NCBI RefSeq assembly: GCF_014639255.1
Contig: NZ_BMFV01000007.1
Coordinates: forward strand, 62,001 to 126,000
Reading direction: 5' to 3'
Origin: Pullulanibacillus pueri
GTDB taxonomy: Bacteria; Bacillota; Bacilli; Bacillales; Sporolactobacillaceae
Length of the DNA stretch: 64,000 nucleotides
Shown: positions 9,052 to 18,845 of the stretch, one piece after another
How the letters are laid out: each line of letters opens with the position of its first letter
How positions within the stretch are numbered: the first letter of the stretch is position 1
The notes under the pieces: model-generated
Database searches by the model: none
The model's input: the letters and a program-made list of their open reading frames with translations, nothing else
Told to the model about the DNA's origin: nothing
Translations under genes and position numbers: made by a program

Positions 9052-9882
9052 TCAGTCAAAGGATTTGACCTCATAACCATCACGGTTCAAAAAGAACGTC
9101 ACAGTCCCAACCTGATGTAATTTGTATATATCCACCCAATGACTTTCAATTTGCGAAATAAGGTCTGCGTTGGTTCTAAAGTCAGGATGGTGATAGAGGA
9201 CTGCAACATGAGGATCAATATGCCTTAAGAATCTTTCATCAAACAATTCACTCTCGCCATAATCAGCCACTTTAAGGATCTGTGTTGCCCTAAGGTGTTC
9301 TTCAAGGTGTGTTTGCTCCTCCTCACTAGGGAAATACCCCATGTGAAATAAAGTGGTTTTTCCAAAAGTAAATAAAAGATTGAGACTTCCACTTGGAGAG
9401 ACACTTACTACCCTTGTCTTCAATGCATCCAGAGGATAATACGTTCCTTTTTTCCACACATTAATTAAAAAGCAATAAGGTAATCTTTCGTCTTGACACA
9501 TGTGATGAGCAATGATATGTGATGTATAGATTTTACTCACATCATAATCTTTGACGATGGCACTCATGTTCCCTGTATAGGAGGGGCTATCATTTGTAAT
9601 AACCAAATCATCAATGTTTTTTGTATTAAATACCTTCAGTTTTTTCAGCAGTTCCCTTCGAGAGGAACGACTCCCTGTGTTCACTAGGATGGTTTCATCT
9701 TCACTTTTTATCAGTGTCGCTTCACCTGACGTTAATTTCAAGAAGGAAACGACGAGTTCATCAGGTGCGATATCCATCTTGATCCGTCTAATCCCCGACA
9801 ATTCGGCCGCATAGGTTAATGTATGTGAACTTACAAATAAGCCTAAGGCAACCCCTAGGATAAACAACACTTTTTTCTTCAT
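9052..9882 (-). CDS. Secreted degenerate metallo-beta-lactamase-fold protein (ComEC C-terminal-like), no metal ligands
   Basis: About 276 residues with an N-terminal signal peptide (KKKVLFILGVALGLFVSS, probable cleavage after TYAA). The rest follows the ComEC/Rec2 C-terminal metallo-beta-lactamase pattern: a VVSFLKLTSGEATLI strand pair, ETILVNTG, a block ending DDLVITNDSPSYTGN, and ILKVADYGESELFDERFLRHI. In active members the third block carries HxHxDH and the last HHGS; here they read NDSPSY and ADYGES, so every usual metal ligand is gone. Strong GGGGGAGG before the ATG at 9882. The place holds ypmA-dinG-panDCB in B. subtilis. I infer a binding or structural role outside the cell; the specific function is unknown. 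Confidence 0.7.
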   Translation of the reverse strand: MKKKVLFILGVALGLFVSSHTLTYAAELSGIRRIKMDIAPDELVVSFLKLTSGEATLIKSEDETILVNTGSRSSRRELLKKLKVFNTKNIDDLVITNDSPSYTGNMSAIVKDYDVSKIYTSHIIAHHMCQDERLPYCFLINVWKKGTYYPLDALKTRVVSVSPSGSLNLLFTFGKTTLFHMGYFPSEEEQTHLEEHLRATQILKVADYGESELFDERFLRHIDPHVAVLYHHPDFRTNADLISQIESHWVDIYKLHQVGTVTFFLNRDGYEVKSFD

Positions 9883-9953
9883 AACAACCTCCCCCATTCC
9901 AACAAATAGTTTGTTTTTGAATGGGGAAAGTTATCCATGAAGTTGTAAAAAAA

Positions 9954-10943
9954 TTAAATTTCAATATCAGCAGAATAGATATGATGGACAACGCCTTGAT
10001 CATCTTCAAGGAGAAGGACTCCATCATTATTAATGCCCTTGGCAACGCCTTGGAGAACCTCGCCTTGCATGGTCCGAGCACGAATGACTTTTCCTATGCT
10101 CAACGCGTAAGTCTCCCACATCGGTTTAATGACTTCAAAACCCTCGTTAAGATAAAGGTCATATAACTTCTCTAATTCGGTCATGATCGTTTGAATTAAC
10201 ATCACTCTTGACTGTGTTTTTCCAGTGATAATCTTAAGCGAGGTGGCAATGTCACGAATTTCTGCCGGCATATCAGCCCATTCGATATTCACATTAATCC
10301 CCATCCCGATAATAACAGCCCTTACATTCTCCATTTCCGATTGCAATTCCGTTAATATCCCAACAAGTTTCTTCCCCTCAAAGAGAATATCGTTCGGCCA
10401 CTTAATGCTGCAGTCTACGTCTGAAACCTTTTTAATTGATCGAACAATCGCCACTGCTGCTAATAATGTGAGTTGTGGAATACGGTTAATCGTCAGGTCT
10501 GGCTTAAGAATTAAACTCATCCATATCCCTGTTCCCTTTGGTGAGTGCCAAACACGGCCTAATCTTCCCCGTCCCCCTGCTTGTTCATCAGCAAGAACCA
10601 ACGTCCCATGAGTCGCACCATCTTCCGCCAAATGATGGGCGATTTTCTGAGTAGACGGGACAACCTCATGAAAATCAATAACCTTTCCAAAATAGCGGGA
10701 ATTTAGATTGGCGAGCACTTCCTCTTTGGTCAATCTTTTGGGGGCCTCTAAAAGTTTGTACCCTCGTTTTTGGACAGATTCAATCGTATAGCCTTCCTTC
10801 CTTAATTCAGTGATATGCTTCCAAACCGCTGTTCGAGAACATCCAAGTTGTTCACAAATGGCTTGCCCTGAGATAAAGGTTTCCTTATGTTGAAATAATA
10901 ATTTTAAAATTTCTTCTTTTGTTTGTGACAAGATTCTACCCAT
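9954..10943 (-). CDS. birA: Bifunctional biotin-protein ligase / biotin repressor
   Basis: A 329-residue protein with an N-terminal winged helix (about 8-65, including CEQLGCSRTAVWKHI), a central ligase domain with the biotinyl-AMP loop GGRGRLGRVWHSP, KWPNDIL, and an SH3-like C-terminal domain. It charges acetyl-CoA and pyruvate carboxylases with biotin and represses biotin genes. The annotated ATG overlaps the end of cca by 40 bases; the only ribosome-like sequence abuts it, so a slightly downstream TTG is possible. It is the last gene of the ypjD-to-birA run. Confidence 0.95.
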   Translation of the reverse strand: MGRILSQTKEEILKLLFQHKETFISGQAICEQLGCSRTAVWKHITELRKEGYTIESVQKRGYKLLEAPKRLTKEEVLANLNSRYFGKVIDFHEVVPSTQKIAHHLAEDGATHGTLVLADEQAGGRGRLGRVWHSPKGTGIWMSLILKPDLTINRIPQLTLLAAVAIVRSIKKVSDVDCSIKWPNDILFEGKKLVGILTELQSEMENVRAVIIGMGINVNIEWADMPAEIRDIATSLKIITGKTQSRVMLIQTIMTELEKLYDLYLNEGFEVIKPMWETYALSIGKVIRARTMQGEVLQGVAKGINNDGVLLLEDDQGVVHHIYSADIEI

Positions 10944-12130
10944 CCTTTAATCGCAACTCTGTCATTAACGAGTTGCCCTTTTACAACAGCAGCCTCAATC
11001 CTTATTATCCATTCCTGAATCCATGGACCCGGTTTTCGGCCCAACCATTGTTGAAGGTCATTTCCATTTACCTTTAATTCTTTTCGAGAATGAATCGGAA
11101 GTCTCTCGTTGTATGCTTCAGCACATTGTTTTTGCCCCTCACCTCTCAAGTGAAAGGCTTTTTTTAATCTTTCAATCGCTCTTACATTCTCAATACCCAC
11201 TTGATAAACCGCGTAAGCATCCCATTCCTTCTTTGTAAAAACCTTAAACTGTTTGATCAAGAACTGTACCTGATTTTCGTTTTTTCTAGAAAATCGCCAG
11301 GCTTTTAAAAAGGCTTTAACATCTTTGATATCCAAAGAGAGTAAAAACGCCGCCCAGCGCTCGGCATCGGAAGAACATTCCCTATAATCTATTTTTACCA
11401 CTTCATGATTCTGTTTAGGGCTTTGATGACAAAGCAACGGTAATTCTGAAAAAACACCTGTTGCCATCAAGAGGTGTAATCCTTTTGCTGCCCATCGTCC
11501 AGCAAGAAGCTTTGTCATTTCTTGATAGATACGCTCGACTGACAATTTACGTATTCTAAAATTTTTCGCTTGCATCGCCTGTTTCAGCTCTACATCTGGA
11601 CTGAAATTCAACTGAGCTACAAAACGGGCCGCCCGTAAAATCCTAAGCGGGTCTTCTTCGAAACGCTCTGAAGCCTTACCAACAGAGCGCAAAACCTGTC
11701 TTTGAATATCAGCTTGTCCGTTATATGGATCAATCAAAGTGCCTTCTCTATTCATGGCAATGGCATTAACAGTAAAATCTCTCCGAGCAAGATCCTTCTC
11801 AAGAGATGTTACAAACCTGACCTGTTCAGGGTGCCTAAAATCCTTATACTCTGACTCTGAACGAAAGGTAGTGACTTCATAATCAACATGATCATATCGT
11901 ACAACCACTGTACCATGCTCGATACCCACTGGAAAGGTGACCTGAAAAAGCGACATGACCTCGTCGGGCTCAGCAGAAGTGGCAATATCAACATCATGGA
12001 TAGGGAGATCTAAGAGAAGATTTCGAACAGCTCCACCTACGATATAGGCTTGGTAATGTGCGCGCTCTAATAAATATAAAACAGCGTTTGCCTGTTCAAT
12101 GGCACGATTCTTCACTTTCTTAGACCTCAT
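10904..12130 (-). CDS. cca: CCA tRNA nucleotidyltransferase
   Basis: A 408-residue class II enzyme that builds or repairs the 3' CCA of tRNAs. The head domain has GGAVRNLLLDLPIHDVDIA with the two catalytic aspartates, followed by the RDFTVNAIAMN motif and the RILRAARF block. Neck, body and tail helices fill the rest. Length is close to B. subtilis Cca. The order bshA-cca-birA is conserved. Confidence 0.96.
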   Translation of the reverse strand: MRSKKVKNRAIEQANAVLYLLERAHYQAYIVGGAVRNLLLDLPIHDVDIATSAEPDEVMSLFQVTFPVGIEHGTVVVRYDHVDYEVTTFRSESEYKDFRHPEQVRFVTSLEKDLARRDFTVNAIAMNREGTLIDPYNGQADIQRQVLRSVGKASERFEEDPLRILRAARFVAQLNFSPDVELKQAMQAKNFRIRKLSVERIYQEMTKLLAGRWAAKGLHLLMATGVFSELPLLCHQSPKQNHEVVKIDYRECSSDAERWAAFLLSLDIKDVKAFLKAWRFSRKNENQVQFLIKQFKVFTKKEWDAYAVYQVGIENVRAIERLKKAFHLRGEGQKQCAEAYNERLPIHSRKELKVNGNDLQQWLGRKPGPWIQEWIIRIEAAVVKGQLVNDRVAIKGWVESCHKQKKKF

Positions 12131-12174
12131 TTCCTTAATCCTTCCAGTTACAAGACTATTTCTTTTCTTATGCG

Positions 12175-13317
12175 CTATACATTATTAGGAAATTTACTCA
12201 ACACTTGATAATAAATATCTTCATATTGCTTTACAATATGTTCAGAGTGGAATTTCTTCCTGACTAACTCTACTGCATTTTTGGCCATTTGTTGATGTAA
12301 GTCATGATCTCCAAGAATCTTTAAGGATTGAGACACGATAGTTTCAATGTCACCCACTTCGCTTAAATAACCAGTTTCACCCTCAACAATCACTTCTGGT
12401 ATCCCTCCAGCTTTCGTTCCAATGGCAGGTACGCCACAAGCCGCTGCTTCGAGAAGAATCAATCCAAAGCTCTCTTTAGAGGAGAGGAGAAAGGCCAAGT
12501 CACTAATCGATAATATTTCAGCAACATTTTCTTGTTTTCCAAGGAAAAGGACTTTATCCGTTAAGCCATATTGGTCTACAAGTCGTGTAACAATAGGAAG
12601 CTCTGGACCCTCTCCGATAAGGATGAGCTTGGAACTGATCTTCTCTTGAATACGCGCAAAAGCTTTGATTACATCCGGAACCCGTTTGACCTCTCTAAAA
12701 TTCGAGATGTGAATAAGGACCTTCTCTTCAGACGTGATCCCATAGGCCTCTCTTAAATCACTTGATGCTCTTTTATAATAAGTGCCTTCATCCACAAAGT
12801 TATAAACCGGTGTGATCGATTTATCTGTTTCAATTAATGCTTTTGTTTGTTGTACCAAATCTTTAGAGACTGCGGTAACATGATCAGAATGTTCAATCCC
12901 AAATCGAATCATCTGTGTTAATGAAGGATCATATCCGAGAACGGTTATATCGGTGCCATGCAGGGTGGTCACAATTTTCAAGTGATCCCCAACCATTTGC
13001 TTCGCTAAAATCGCACATATAGCATGAGGGACAGCATAATGAACATGTAATAGATCTAAGTGTTCTCTTTGAGCCACCTCCGCCATCTTACTTGCTAATG
13101 CAATATCATATGGAGGATATCTAAACACCGCATATTGATTGACTTCTACTTCATGATAGAAAATATTGCGAGAAAATTTATCTAACCTAAAAGGAATACT
13201 AGAGGTTATAAAATGCACTTCATGGCCCTTCTCGGCAAGTTTTTTTCCGAGCTCGGTTGCTACAATGCCTGAACCGCCAACCGTGGGATAACACGTAATT
13301 CCTATTTTTAGTGTCAT
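12175..13317 (-). CDS. bshA: N-acetyl-alpha-D-glucosaminyl L-malate synthase
   Basis: A 380-residue GT-B glycosyltransferase of family 4 that joins GlcNAc from UDP-GlcNAc to L-malate, the first step of bacillithiol synthesis. The N-terminal [15 protein letters not shown] loop and the C-terminal block from [16 protein letters not shown] to GIPEVI are diagnostic. Start ATG is preceded by ATAGGAGAAGAATA. It is followed by cca and preceded by bshB1 at 18 bases, as in B. subtilis. Confidence 0.96.
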   Translation of the reverse strand: MTLKIGITCYPTVGGSGIVATELGKKLAEKGHEVHFITSSIPFRLDKFSRNIFYHEVEVNQYAVFRYPPYDIALASKMAEVAQREHLDLLHVHYAVPHAICAILAKQMVGDHLKIVTTLHGTDITVLGYDPSLTQMIRFGIEHSDHVTAVSKDLVQQTKALIETDKSITPVYNFVDEGTYYKRASSDLREAYGITSEEKVLIHISNFREVKRVPDVIKAFARIQEKISSKLILIGEGPELPIVTRLVDQYGLTDKVLFLGKQENVAEILSISDLAFLLSSKESFGLILLEAAACGVPAIGTKAGGIPEVIVEGETGYLSEVGDIETIVSQSLKILGDHDLHQQMAKNAVELVRKKFHSEHIVKQYEDIYYQVLSKFPNNV

Positions 13318-13335
13318 TATTCTTCTCCTATCCTC

Positions 13336-14037
13336 CTAAATAAACGATGAGATGACCAATGGCTTTTTGGAAATAAAGCCTTCTGCATAACGAGTTCCGA
13401 TTTCTTTGCCAAATAAACGATCTCGACTCTCTACCGTTTCTAAGTAGTCTGTTGTTAGAGGTGTCTCAACACTTTCCTCTGATAAGATAAACTGACTTTT
13501 ATAGGCACTTAAAGCTCGCATTTTTTGCTCGTGGACTTGAGTAATGTCAACACAAAAACTTGGAGTATGAAACCCATTAATAAAATAAAAATAAAGTGCC
13601 TCTACTTTATGGCTAGGTAAATCTTGCATCCCTTTATACTTCCTGATTCCAGCCGAAAAAACGGCTTCTTCCACAAGCCTGCCACAATGGCCATGATCAG
13701 GATGACGATCAATAAAATATGGGGCAAAAACAACGCTTGGGCGGTAGCGCCTTATGCTATCGACGATAAGCGAAATCGTCTCATGGTTCATCTCGATACC
13801 GCGATCAGGTATATCAAAACTTTGCCGGACGGTTAAGCCAAGGATCTCGGAGGCCTCCTTGGCTTCTTGTTGTCGAGTGACAACATCTCCATTCGAGGAG
13901 AGCTCTGCCTTTGTTAAATCAATGATGCCCACTGCTTTCTTTAGAGAGATATGTTTGGCAATTGTCCCCCCCATGCCGATTTCCACATCATCGGGATGTG
14001 CGCCAAAGGCCAATAAATCTAATGATTCAACCATCAT
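13336..14037 (-). CDS. bshB1: Bacillithiol biosynthesis deacetylase BshB1
   Basis: A 233-residue zinc-dependent deacetylase of the LmbE/PIG-L family that removes acetyl from GlcNAc-malate. The metal and catalytic motif is [14 protein letters not shown] and the third zinc ligand lies in [10 protein letters not shown]. The start overlaps the mgsA stop as ATGA, implying translational coupling. With bshA downstream, two of the three bacillithiol synthesis genes lie here; bshC is not in the window. Confidence 0.96.
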   Translation of the reverse strand: MMVESLDLLAFGAHPDDVEIGMGGTIAKHISLKKAVGIIDLTKAELSSNGDVVTRQQEAKEASEILGLTVRQSFDIPDRGIEMNHETISLIVDSIRRYRPSVVFAPYFIDRHPDHGHCGRLVEEAVFSAGIRKYKGMQDLPSHKVEALYFYFINGFHTPSFCVDITQVHEQKMRALSAYKSQFILSEESVETPLTTDYLETVESRDRLFGKEIGTRYAEGFISKKPLVISSFI

Positions 14038-14453
14038 AACTTATCCTTTTCACGACGGTCTTTAATAATATTTCGCCAATGAAGTTCATCTCTCTCTAAA
14101 GCATGTATCAACAATTCAGCGGTTGCCATGTTTGTTGCCAGTGGGATCTCATAAACATCGCTTAAACGTATAAGGGCAGAAATATCAGGCTCATGCGGCT
14201 GAGCAGTAAGTGGGTCTCTAAAAAAGATCACAATATCCATTTCATTTGTTGCTATCATTGCACCAATTTGCTGATCGCCACCCAACGGACCCGATTGAAA
14301 CCGGTGGATGTTTAACCCTGTCGCCTCCTGAATTCTGGAACCTGTAGTTCCTGTCGCATAAAGTTCATGTTTCTTTAGAATAGGTTGATAGGCAAGTGCA
14401 AATTGAACGATATCTTTTTTCTTTTTATCATGGGCAATTAATGCTATCTTCAT
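14034..14453 (-). CDS. mgsA: Methylglyoxal synthase
   Basis: About 139 residues. It converts dihydroxyacetone phosphate to methylglyoxal and phosphate, bypassing lower glycolysis under phosphate limitation. [10 protein letters not shown] at the N-terminus, [13 protein letters not shown], and [15 protein letters not shown] with the catalytic aspartate are all present. The start was placed at 14453 because GGTGGAG precedes it by 6 bases; an in-frame ATG at 14474 lies upstream of that site. It sits between dapB and bshB1 as in B. subtilis. Confidence 0.96.
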   Translation of the reverse strand: MKIALIAHDKKKKDIVQFALAYQPILKKHELYATGTTGSRIQEATGLNIHRFQSGPLGGDQQIGAMIATNEMDIVIFFRDPLTAQPHEPDISALIRLSDVYEIPLATNMATAELLIHALERDELHWRNIIKDRREKDKL

Positions 14454-14466
14454 AACAGCTCCACCT

Positions 14467-15270
14467 TTATTCAAGTATGTTTTCTAAGCCATAAACTAAT
14501 GTATCTAGACGCATCACCGTTTCTATAGCATAACGCACGCCATGCATAAAGGATTCGCGGTTCATCGAATCATGACGAAGGGTTAATAACTCCCCATCAC
14601 TTCCAAAAATCACTTGTTGATGGGCAATTAAACCTGGGAGTCGTACACTATGAATCCGAAATCCATGATAATGAGCCCCTCGAGCACCTTCTAATAATTC
14701 CTTTTCTTCAGGATGACCTTGTTGTAACGCTTCACGATTGTTATGTATTAATTCTGCTGTTTTGATCGCTGTGCCAGAGGGGGCGTCGCGCTTTTGATCA
14801 TGGTGCTGTTCAATAATCTCAACATGAGGAAAATAACGGGCAGCCATCTGACTAAACTTCATCATCAGCACAGCGCCAATGGCAAAATTAGGAGCAATAA
14901 TGGCCCCAAGTTGCTTATCTTCAGCCATTAACCGAAAGTTAGCCACATCGTCTTCACTAAAGCCAGATGTCCCTACAACAGTCCTCACACCATGAGCAAG
15001 TGCCTTTTCAACATGGCGTTTTCCTGCTTCTGGATGTGTAAAATCAACAAGGACGTCGACATCTATTTCTGCGAAACATTTGTCAATATCAGTATAAATT
15101 GGAGCATCACTATCTGGAAAACCCTCTAAATCCTTTAGTTGTAGACCTTCATTTTCCCTATCGACAGCTGCAACGAGTTGAAAATGTGATTGACCCGTAA
15201 TCATCTTCACGGCCTCTTTCCCCATTTTCCCTCTCGGACCTGCTACTGCAACTTTTATCATGCTACTCAT
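14467..15270 (-). CDS. dapB: 4-hydroxy-tetrahydrodipicolinate reductase
   Basis: A 267-residue NAD(P)H-dependent reductase of the lysine and diaminopimelate pathway. The nucleotide loop is AGPRGKMG, the catalytic region is [18 protein letters not shown], and VGTSGF is in place. In a spore former its product branch also feeds dipicolinate. The start at 15270 has GGGAGGG 8 bases upstream and overlaps ypjD by 8 bases. Confidence 0.96.
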   Translation of the reverse strand: MSSMIKVAVAGPRGKMGKEAVKMITGQSHFQLVAAVDRENEGLQLKDLEGFPDSDAPIYTDIDKCFAEIDVDVLVDFTHPEAGKRHVEKALAHGVRTVVGTSGFSEDDVANFRLMAEDKQLGAIIAPNFAIGAVLMMKFSQMAARYFPHVEIIEQHHDQKRDAPSGTAIKTAELIHNNREALQQGHPEEKELLEGARGAHYHGFRIHSVRLPGLIAHQQVIFGSDGELLTLRHDSMNRESFMHGVRYAIETVMRLDTLVYGLENILE

Positions 15271-15607
15271 CTTGTATACCCTCCCGTTGTTCTTTTAACG
15301 TCCAGCGGTCTTTATCACGTGTCTTGAATTTGTTCATGACACCATCAAAAGATTCGGTAAGATCAATATGTAATGAATTGGCGAGACATATGACGACAAA
15401 TAATAAATCGCCTAGTTCTTCCTCAACCGTATTCGGTGCCTCTGACTGTTTTTTTGGTTTCTCACCATAGTAATGATTCACTTCACGTGCCAGTTCACCA
15501 AGTTCTTCAGTCAAACGTGCAGTCAAAGCCAGTGGCGAAAAATAACCTTCTTTAAATTGTCCTATATATTCATCAACTTCTCGCTGGAGTTCAGCCATTG
15601 ATTTCAT
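15263..15607 (-). CDS. ypjD: MazG-family nucleotide pyrophosphohydrolase YpjD
   Basis: A 114-residue all-alpha NTP pyrophosphohydrolase of the MazG/dUTPase superfamily. The metal-binding pattern is seen as [15 protein letters not shown] and [17 protein letters not shown]. It probably clears non-canonical nucleotides. It heads the ypjD-dapB-mgsA-bshB1-bshA-cca-birA run; all joints are short or overlapping, consistent with one operon. The ribosome site is weak, and a Met at residue 4 is an alternative start. Confidence 0.9.
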   Translation of the reverse strand: MKSMAELQREVDEYIGQFKEGYFSPLALTARLTEELGELAREVNHYYGEKPKKQSEAPNTVEEELGDLLFVVICLANSLHIDLTESFDGVMNKFKTRDKDRWTLKEQREGIQDE

Positions 15608-15931
15608 TCACACGACCCCACTTTCTTTATGACATGTTCCTCTTCTATCTTAGCGAATATCAAAGACTAATGCCAAATGAAAAACGTTTTATTGTAACTA
15701 GCGCTGGTATTGACTATACTAGCTAGGGAACCTTATAAAGTAATGATGTCAAAAGCACTTCATTTCATCATGTCCCAACTTTATCAAAGGTTTTTTTAGA
15801 GAAAAAAAGCTTGAGAGAAATCGTTTTAACTTATTTTCTCGGTTTACCTACATAATAACACGCTCCCCTAAAAAGAAAAGCTGATTTCTTTCTAATTATT
15901 ATTTCAACTGAGTAAGACAGGAGGTTTTTTT

Positions 15932-16807
15932 ATGGTGTTTAAAATTAGAATCAAGAATATACTTTTCATGCTATTAGGATCTGCGATTTTTGCCTTCGGC
16001 CTCGTCAATTTTAATATAAAAAACAATTTAGCTGAAGGTGGCGTAACAGGGATCACCCTTATTCTCTATAATCTTTTTCACATTGATCCTGGTCTCAGTA
16101 ACCTGATCATTAATATTCCGTTATTTATTATTGGATGGCGCTTACTTGGACGGACGGTTTTTATCTATAGTGTCATTGGCACTGCTTCCCTATCGCTCTT
16201 TTTATGGATTTTTCAATACTTTATTACTTTTTCCTTTACACTTCAAAACGATATGACCTTAGCCGCTCTCTTTGCGGGAATTACAATTGGTACAGGACTA
16301 GGGATTATTTTTAGATACGGTGGCACTACGGGAGGCACAGATATTATCGCCAGGTTAACCTTTCGATACTTGGGTTGGCCAATTGGGAAAACTATGTTTG
16401 CCATAGATGCCTGTGTAATTGTGCTTTCATTAATCTATCTTGATTATCGGCAAGCGATGTATACTTTGGTCGCAGTATTCGTTGGTTCTCGAGTCATTGA
16501 CTTTATTCAAAAGGGAGCCTATGCTGCGAATGCTGCTATGATTATTTCTAAAAAAAATCAAGAGATTGCCAAAGAGATTATTGAGAAACTTGATCGAACA
16601 GCCACACTCCTCACAGGAAAAGGTGGGTACACGGGGGCAGAAATCGATGCCTTATATTGCGTCGTTAGTCGTAGTGAGATTTTCAGATTGAAGAATATCA
16701 TTAAAAGTATAGACCCTCACGCCTTCGTGGCTGTGAACGATATCCATGATGTCCTTGGTGAAGGTTTTACACTTGATGAAAATAAAAAGCCTTTATTTGA
16801 AGAATAG
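15932..16807 (+). CDS. YitT-family (DUF161/DUF2179) membrane protein
   Basis: A 291-residue protein with about five transmembrane segments in the first 190 residues, including GSAIFAFGLVNFN and the FRYGGTTGGTDIIAR motif, followed by a cytoplasmic DUF2179 domain (about 205-285, with RTATLLTGKGGYTG). This is the layout of B. subtilis YpjC, YitT and YqfU; the position next to ypjD favours YpjC. The transported or sensed molecule is unknown. The start has AGGAGG before ATG. It is one of few plus-strand genes here and is divergent from ypjD. The 324-base gap between them holds both promoters and nothing else recognisable. Confidence 0.88.
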   Translation: MVFKIRIKNILFMLLGSAIFAFGLVNFNIKNNLAEGGVTGITLILYNLFHIDPGLSNLIINIPLFIIGWRLLGRTVFIYSVIGTASLSLFLWIFQYFITFSFTLQNDMTLAALFAGITIGTGLGIIFRYGGTTGGTDIIARLTFRYLGWPIGKTMFAIDACVIVLSLIYLDYRQAMYTLVAVFVGSRVIDFIQKGAYAANAAMIISKKNQEIAKEIIEKLDRTATLLTGKGGYTGAEIDALYCVVSRSEIFRLKNIIKSIDPHAFVAVNDIHDVLGEGFTLDENKKPLFEE

Positions 16808-16897
16808 GGGCCTCTGGTCATTTAGCTCTCCTGTGAAAGCAACGATCCCTTCCTCGGCTACAGCCTCAACACCTAATGGATTTGGTAAGCAACCAAC

Positions 16898-16942
16898 AAA
16901 AAAGATTCCTATGATCAAAAAGCGGTCATCGGAATCTTTTTT
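16898..16942. terminator. Bidirectional terminator between the YitT gene and the zinc peptidase gene
   Basis: AAAAAAGATTCC pairs with GGAATCTTTTTT around an interrupted inner stem. A- and T-runs flank it, matching the convergent genes on both sides. Confidence 0.82.
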
Positions 16943-16988
16943 ACTCTTTTGGGCGAGTTATGTCTCAGCCCCTTTGATTTCATTAAAA

Positions 16989-17672
16989 TTAATCCTCATC
17001 ATTAGTCCCAACAAACATTAAGACAAAACGCAAAAGCTCGAGGACAGCAACCAACGCAGCAGCCACATAGGTTAAAGCAGCAGCACTTAGGACTTTTCTA
17101 GCACTCCGCTTCTCCTCACTGTGTATGAGCCCTAATGTTTCTAGCTGAACCATCGCTCTTCTTGAGGCATTAAATTCTACTGGTAATGTGACAATTTGGA
17201 AAAGGACAGCTGCTGCAAAAAAGATAACACCTATTAATCCTAATGTAGCACTGAAAATCATTCCAGCAATGATAAAGATCCATGCCATACTGGAACCAAA
17301 ATTCGCCACTGGTACTAAAGCATGTCGGAAGCGAAGTGGCACATAGTCTTCTTTGTCTTGAATGGCGTGGCCTACTTCATGGGCTGCAACTGCAGTCCCT
17401 GCAACTGAATTTCCATGATAAATGGCTGAGGATAACCTCAATACTTTACTTCTCGGATCATAATGATCAGAAAGTTGACCAGGGATCTCTTCAATATCAA
17501 CATTATATAAGCCATGCTCGTCAAGAATTCGCCTAGCGACTTGTGCCCCTGTTAAACCTGTTTCGTTCGGCACTTGAACGTATTTATTAAAGGTTCCTCT
17601 CACTTTACTTTGTGCCCAAATGGGAATGGCCATGATTATAACGAAGTAAATAAGATATGCACCTAGACTCAT
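16989..17672 (-). CDS. Membrane zinc metallopeptidase, YugP family (PF04298)
   Basis: About 227 residues with an N-terminal membrane segment (ayliyfviimaipiwaq), a zinc motif AAHEVGHAIQ near residue 93, and three or so C-terminal membrane segments. It matches neutral zinc metallopeptidase type 2, as in B. subtilis YugP. Substrates are unknown. The ATG at 17672 has GGAGGG at 7-8 bases; the in-frame ATG at 17687 overlaps that site. It is transcribed alone toward the terminator at 16898-16942. In the 318-base gap on its upstream side I see nothing clear. Confidence 0.9.
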   Translation of the reverse strand: MSLGAYLIYFVIIMAIPIWAQSKVRGTFNKYVQVPNETGLTGAQVARRILDEHGLYNVDIEEIPGQLSDHYDPRSKVLRLSSAIYHGNSVAGTAVAAHEVGHAIQDKEDYVPLRFRHALVPVANFGSSMAWIFIIAGMIFSATLGLIGVIFFAAAVLFQIVTLPVEFNASRRAMVQLETLGLIHSEEKRSARKVLSAAALTYVAAALVAVLELLRFVLMFVGTNDED

Positions 17673-17990
17673 AGGACAACCCTCCATATTTGGTTAGCGG
17701 TAGTTTAAAAAGGTAAAGGAATGCATCGTTTTGCGTGGTCAATCTTCCTTTCTCTCTCTTTAAACATTATGTTAAACCTCATTCAAAGGAGAGTGCTCTT
17801 CCCCATCGAATGTTCGTTGAACAGAATCGATTCATGATAAGCACATGAGTCCTACTTAATGGTCTAATTTTTGACTCAAAAGACATCAAAGTAGGGTTGG
17901 CTTGCCATTATATAAAATAATCTATTAAGGTCAATTTTAGTCAAATCCCCCCGACCTGTCAACATAGATGGCGATTTGTTCACTGAATCT

Positions 17991-18788
17991 TTAAGGATAG
18001 GCCCTTCCTAATTGCTTTCCTCTATATTTTCTCCAAATCACATAAAATAATGTGATAACGACTACGCTACCTAGCACTATTGCCCAAAGCATGGGTCCAG
18101 TAAGAACGATTGTCGTCAGCTTACTATCAAACAAACGATTTAAGTCTTTAGACACTTCCTGCAATTGCTTTTTGTTTTTCTTAACGTCTTGAGTGGTCGT
18201 CGTCCTTGCCTCGACCAGTTTAGTTACGGCTTGATCAATCTGTCCTAATTTCATTGGAGAAATATCAACAACAAGAGCAGGATAGATGGTTTGATAAAGA
18301 TCTACAAACTGATTAAGATCATATTGATAACTCTGATCATTTTTATTAGCAGCATCCTGCTTGACTTTGTTAAAAGCACTGAAAAGAGGTTTCTTTAAAC
18401 TTTTCCATAAGGGTTCACCATCAGAACCCAACGCATCGATGACCAATCTCAACTCAAGCGCAGCCTGGTGAAGTTCTTGGTTATTTTTTTCATCAACCCC
18501 GAGCATAATCTTGAGTTGCTCCTCACTCGTTGTCACTGTTCGGATGACTGTTGGATCGAGAGACGCTTGCTCATTATTAGTGAGGGTGTTAAGCTTTTTC
18601 TCGAATTGCTTAAGTGACTCTTTGGCCGCATTATATTCTTGATCATTAATAAACTCATAAATCTTATTGGATAAAGGTACTAATGAGTCCAAAGACTGTG
18701 GGACTTGCTCTTTTCCGTGGACGGTATTTCCTAAACCTAACGTTAACAACAATATACAAATGATAAGAATAACCCATATCTTTTTCAT
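17991..18788 (-). CDS. ypjB: Sporulation protein YpjB
   Basis: About 265 residues: a signal peptide or anchor at the N-terminus (KKIWVILIICILLLTLGLG), a helical extracytoplasmic domain, and a C-terminal transmembrane segment (about 235-255) followed by a basic WRKYRGKQLGR tail. This matches YpjB (PF09577), linked to sporulation in Bacillus. The start at 18788 has GGGGG at 8 bases; the 18833 start is less likely. It follows ypjA by 57 bases and, as in B. subtilis, lies beside the qcr genes. Confidence 0.87.
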   Translation of the reverse strand: MKKIWVILIICILLLTLGLGNTVHGKEQVPQSLDSLVPLSNKIYEFINDQEYNAAKESLKQFEKKLNTLTNNEQASLDPTVIRTVTTSEEQLKIMLGVDEKNNQELHQAALELRLVIDALGSDGEPLWKSLKKPLFSAFNKVKQDAANKNDQSYQYDLNQFVDLYQTIYPALVVDISPMKLGQIDQAVTKLVEARTTTTQDVKKNKKQLQEVSKDLNRLFDSKLTTIVLTGPMLWAIVLGSVVVITLFYVIWRKYRGKQLGRAYP

Positions 18789-18845
18789 TGCCCGTCCCCC
18801 TTTCACACCATCATTGTATGTAAAAAGGGACAAGAGTAGACCAGT

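Noticed and set aside
15932-17021. Extension of the YitT-type gene through an overlapping frame at 16746-17021
   Set aside because: The frame runs over the gene end and across the bidirectional terminator and has no ribosome site; it is an overlapping shadow.
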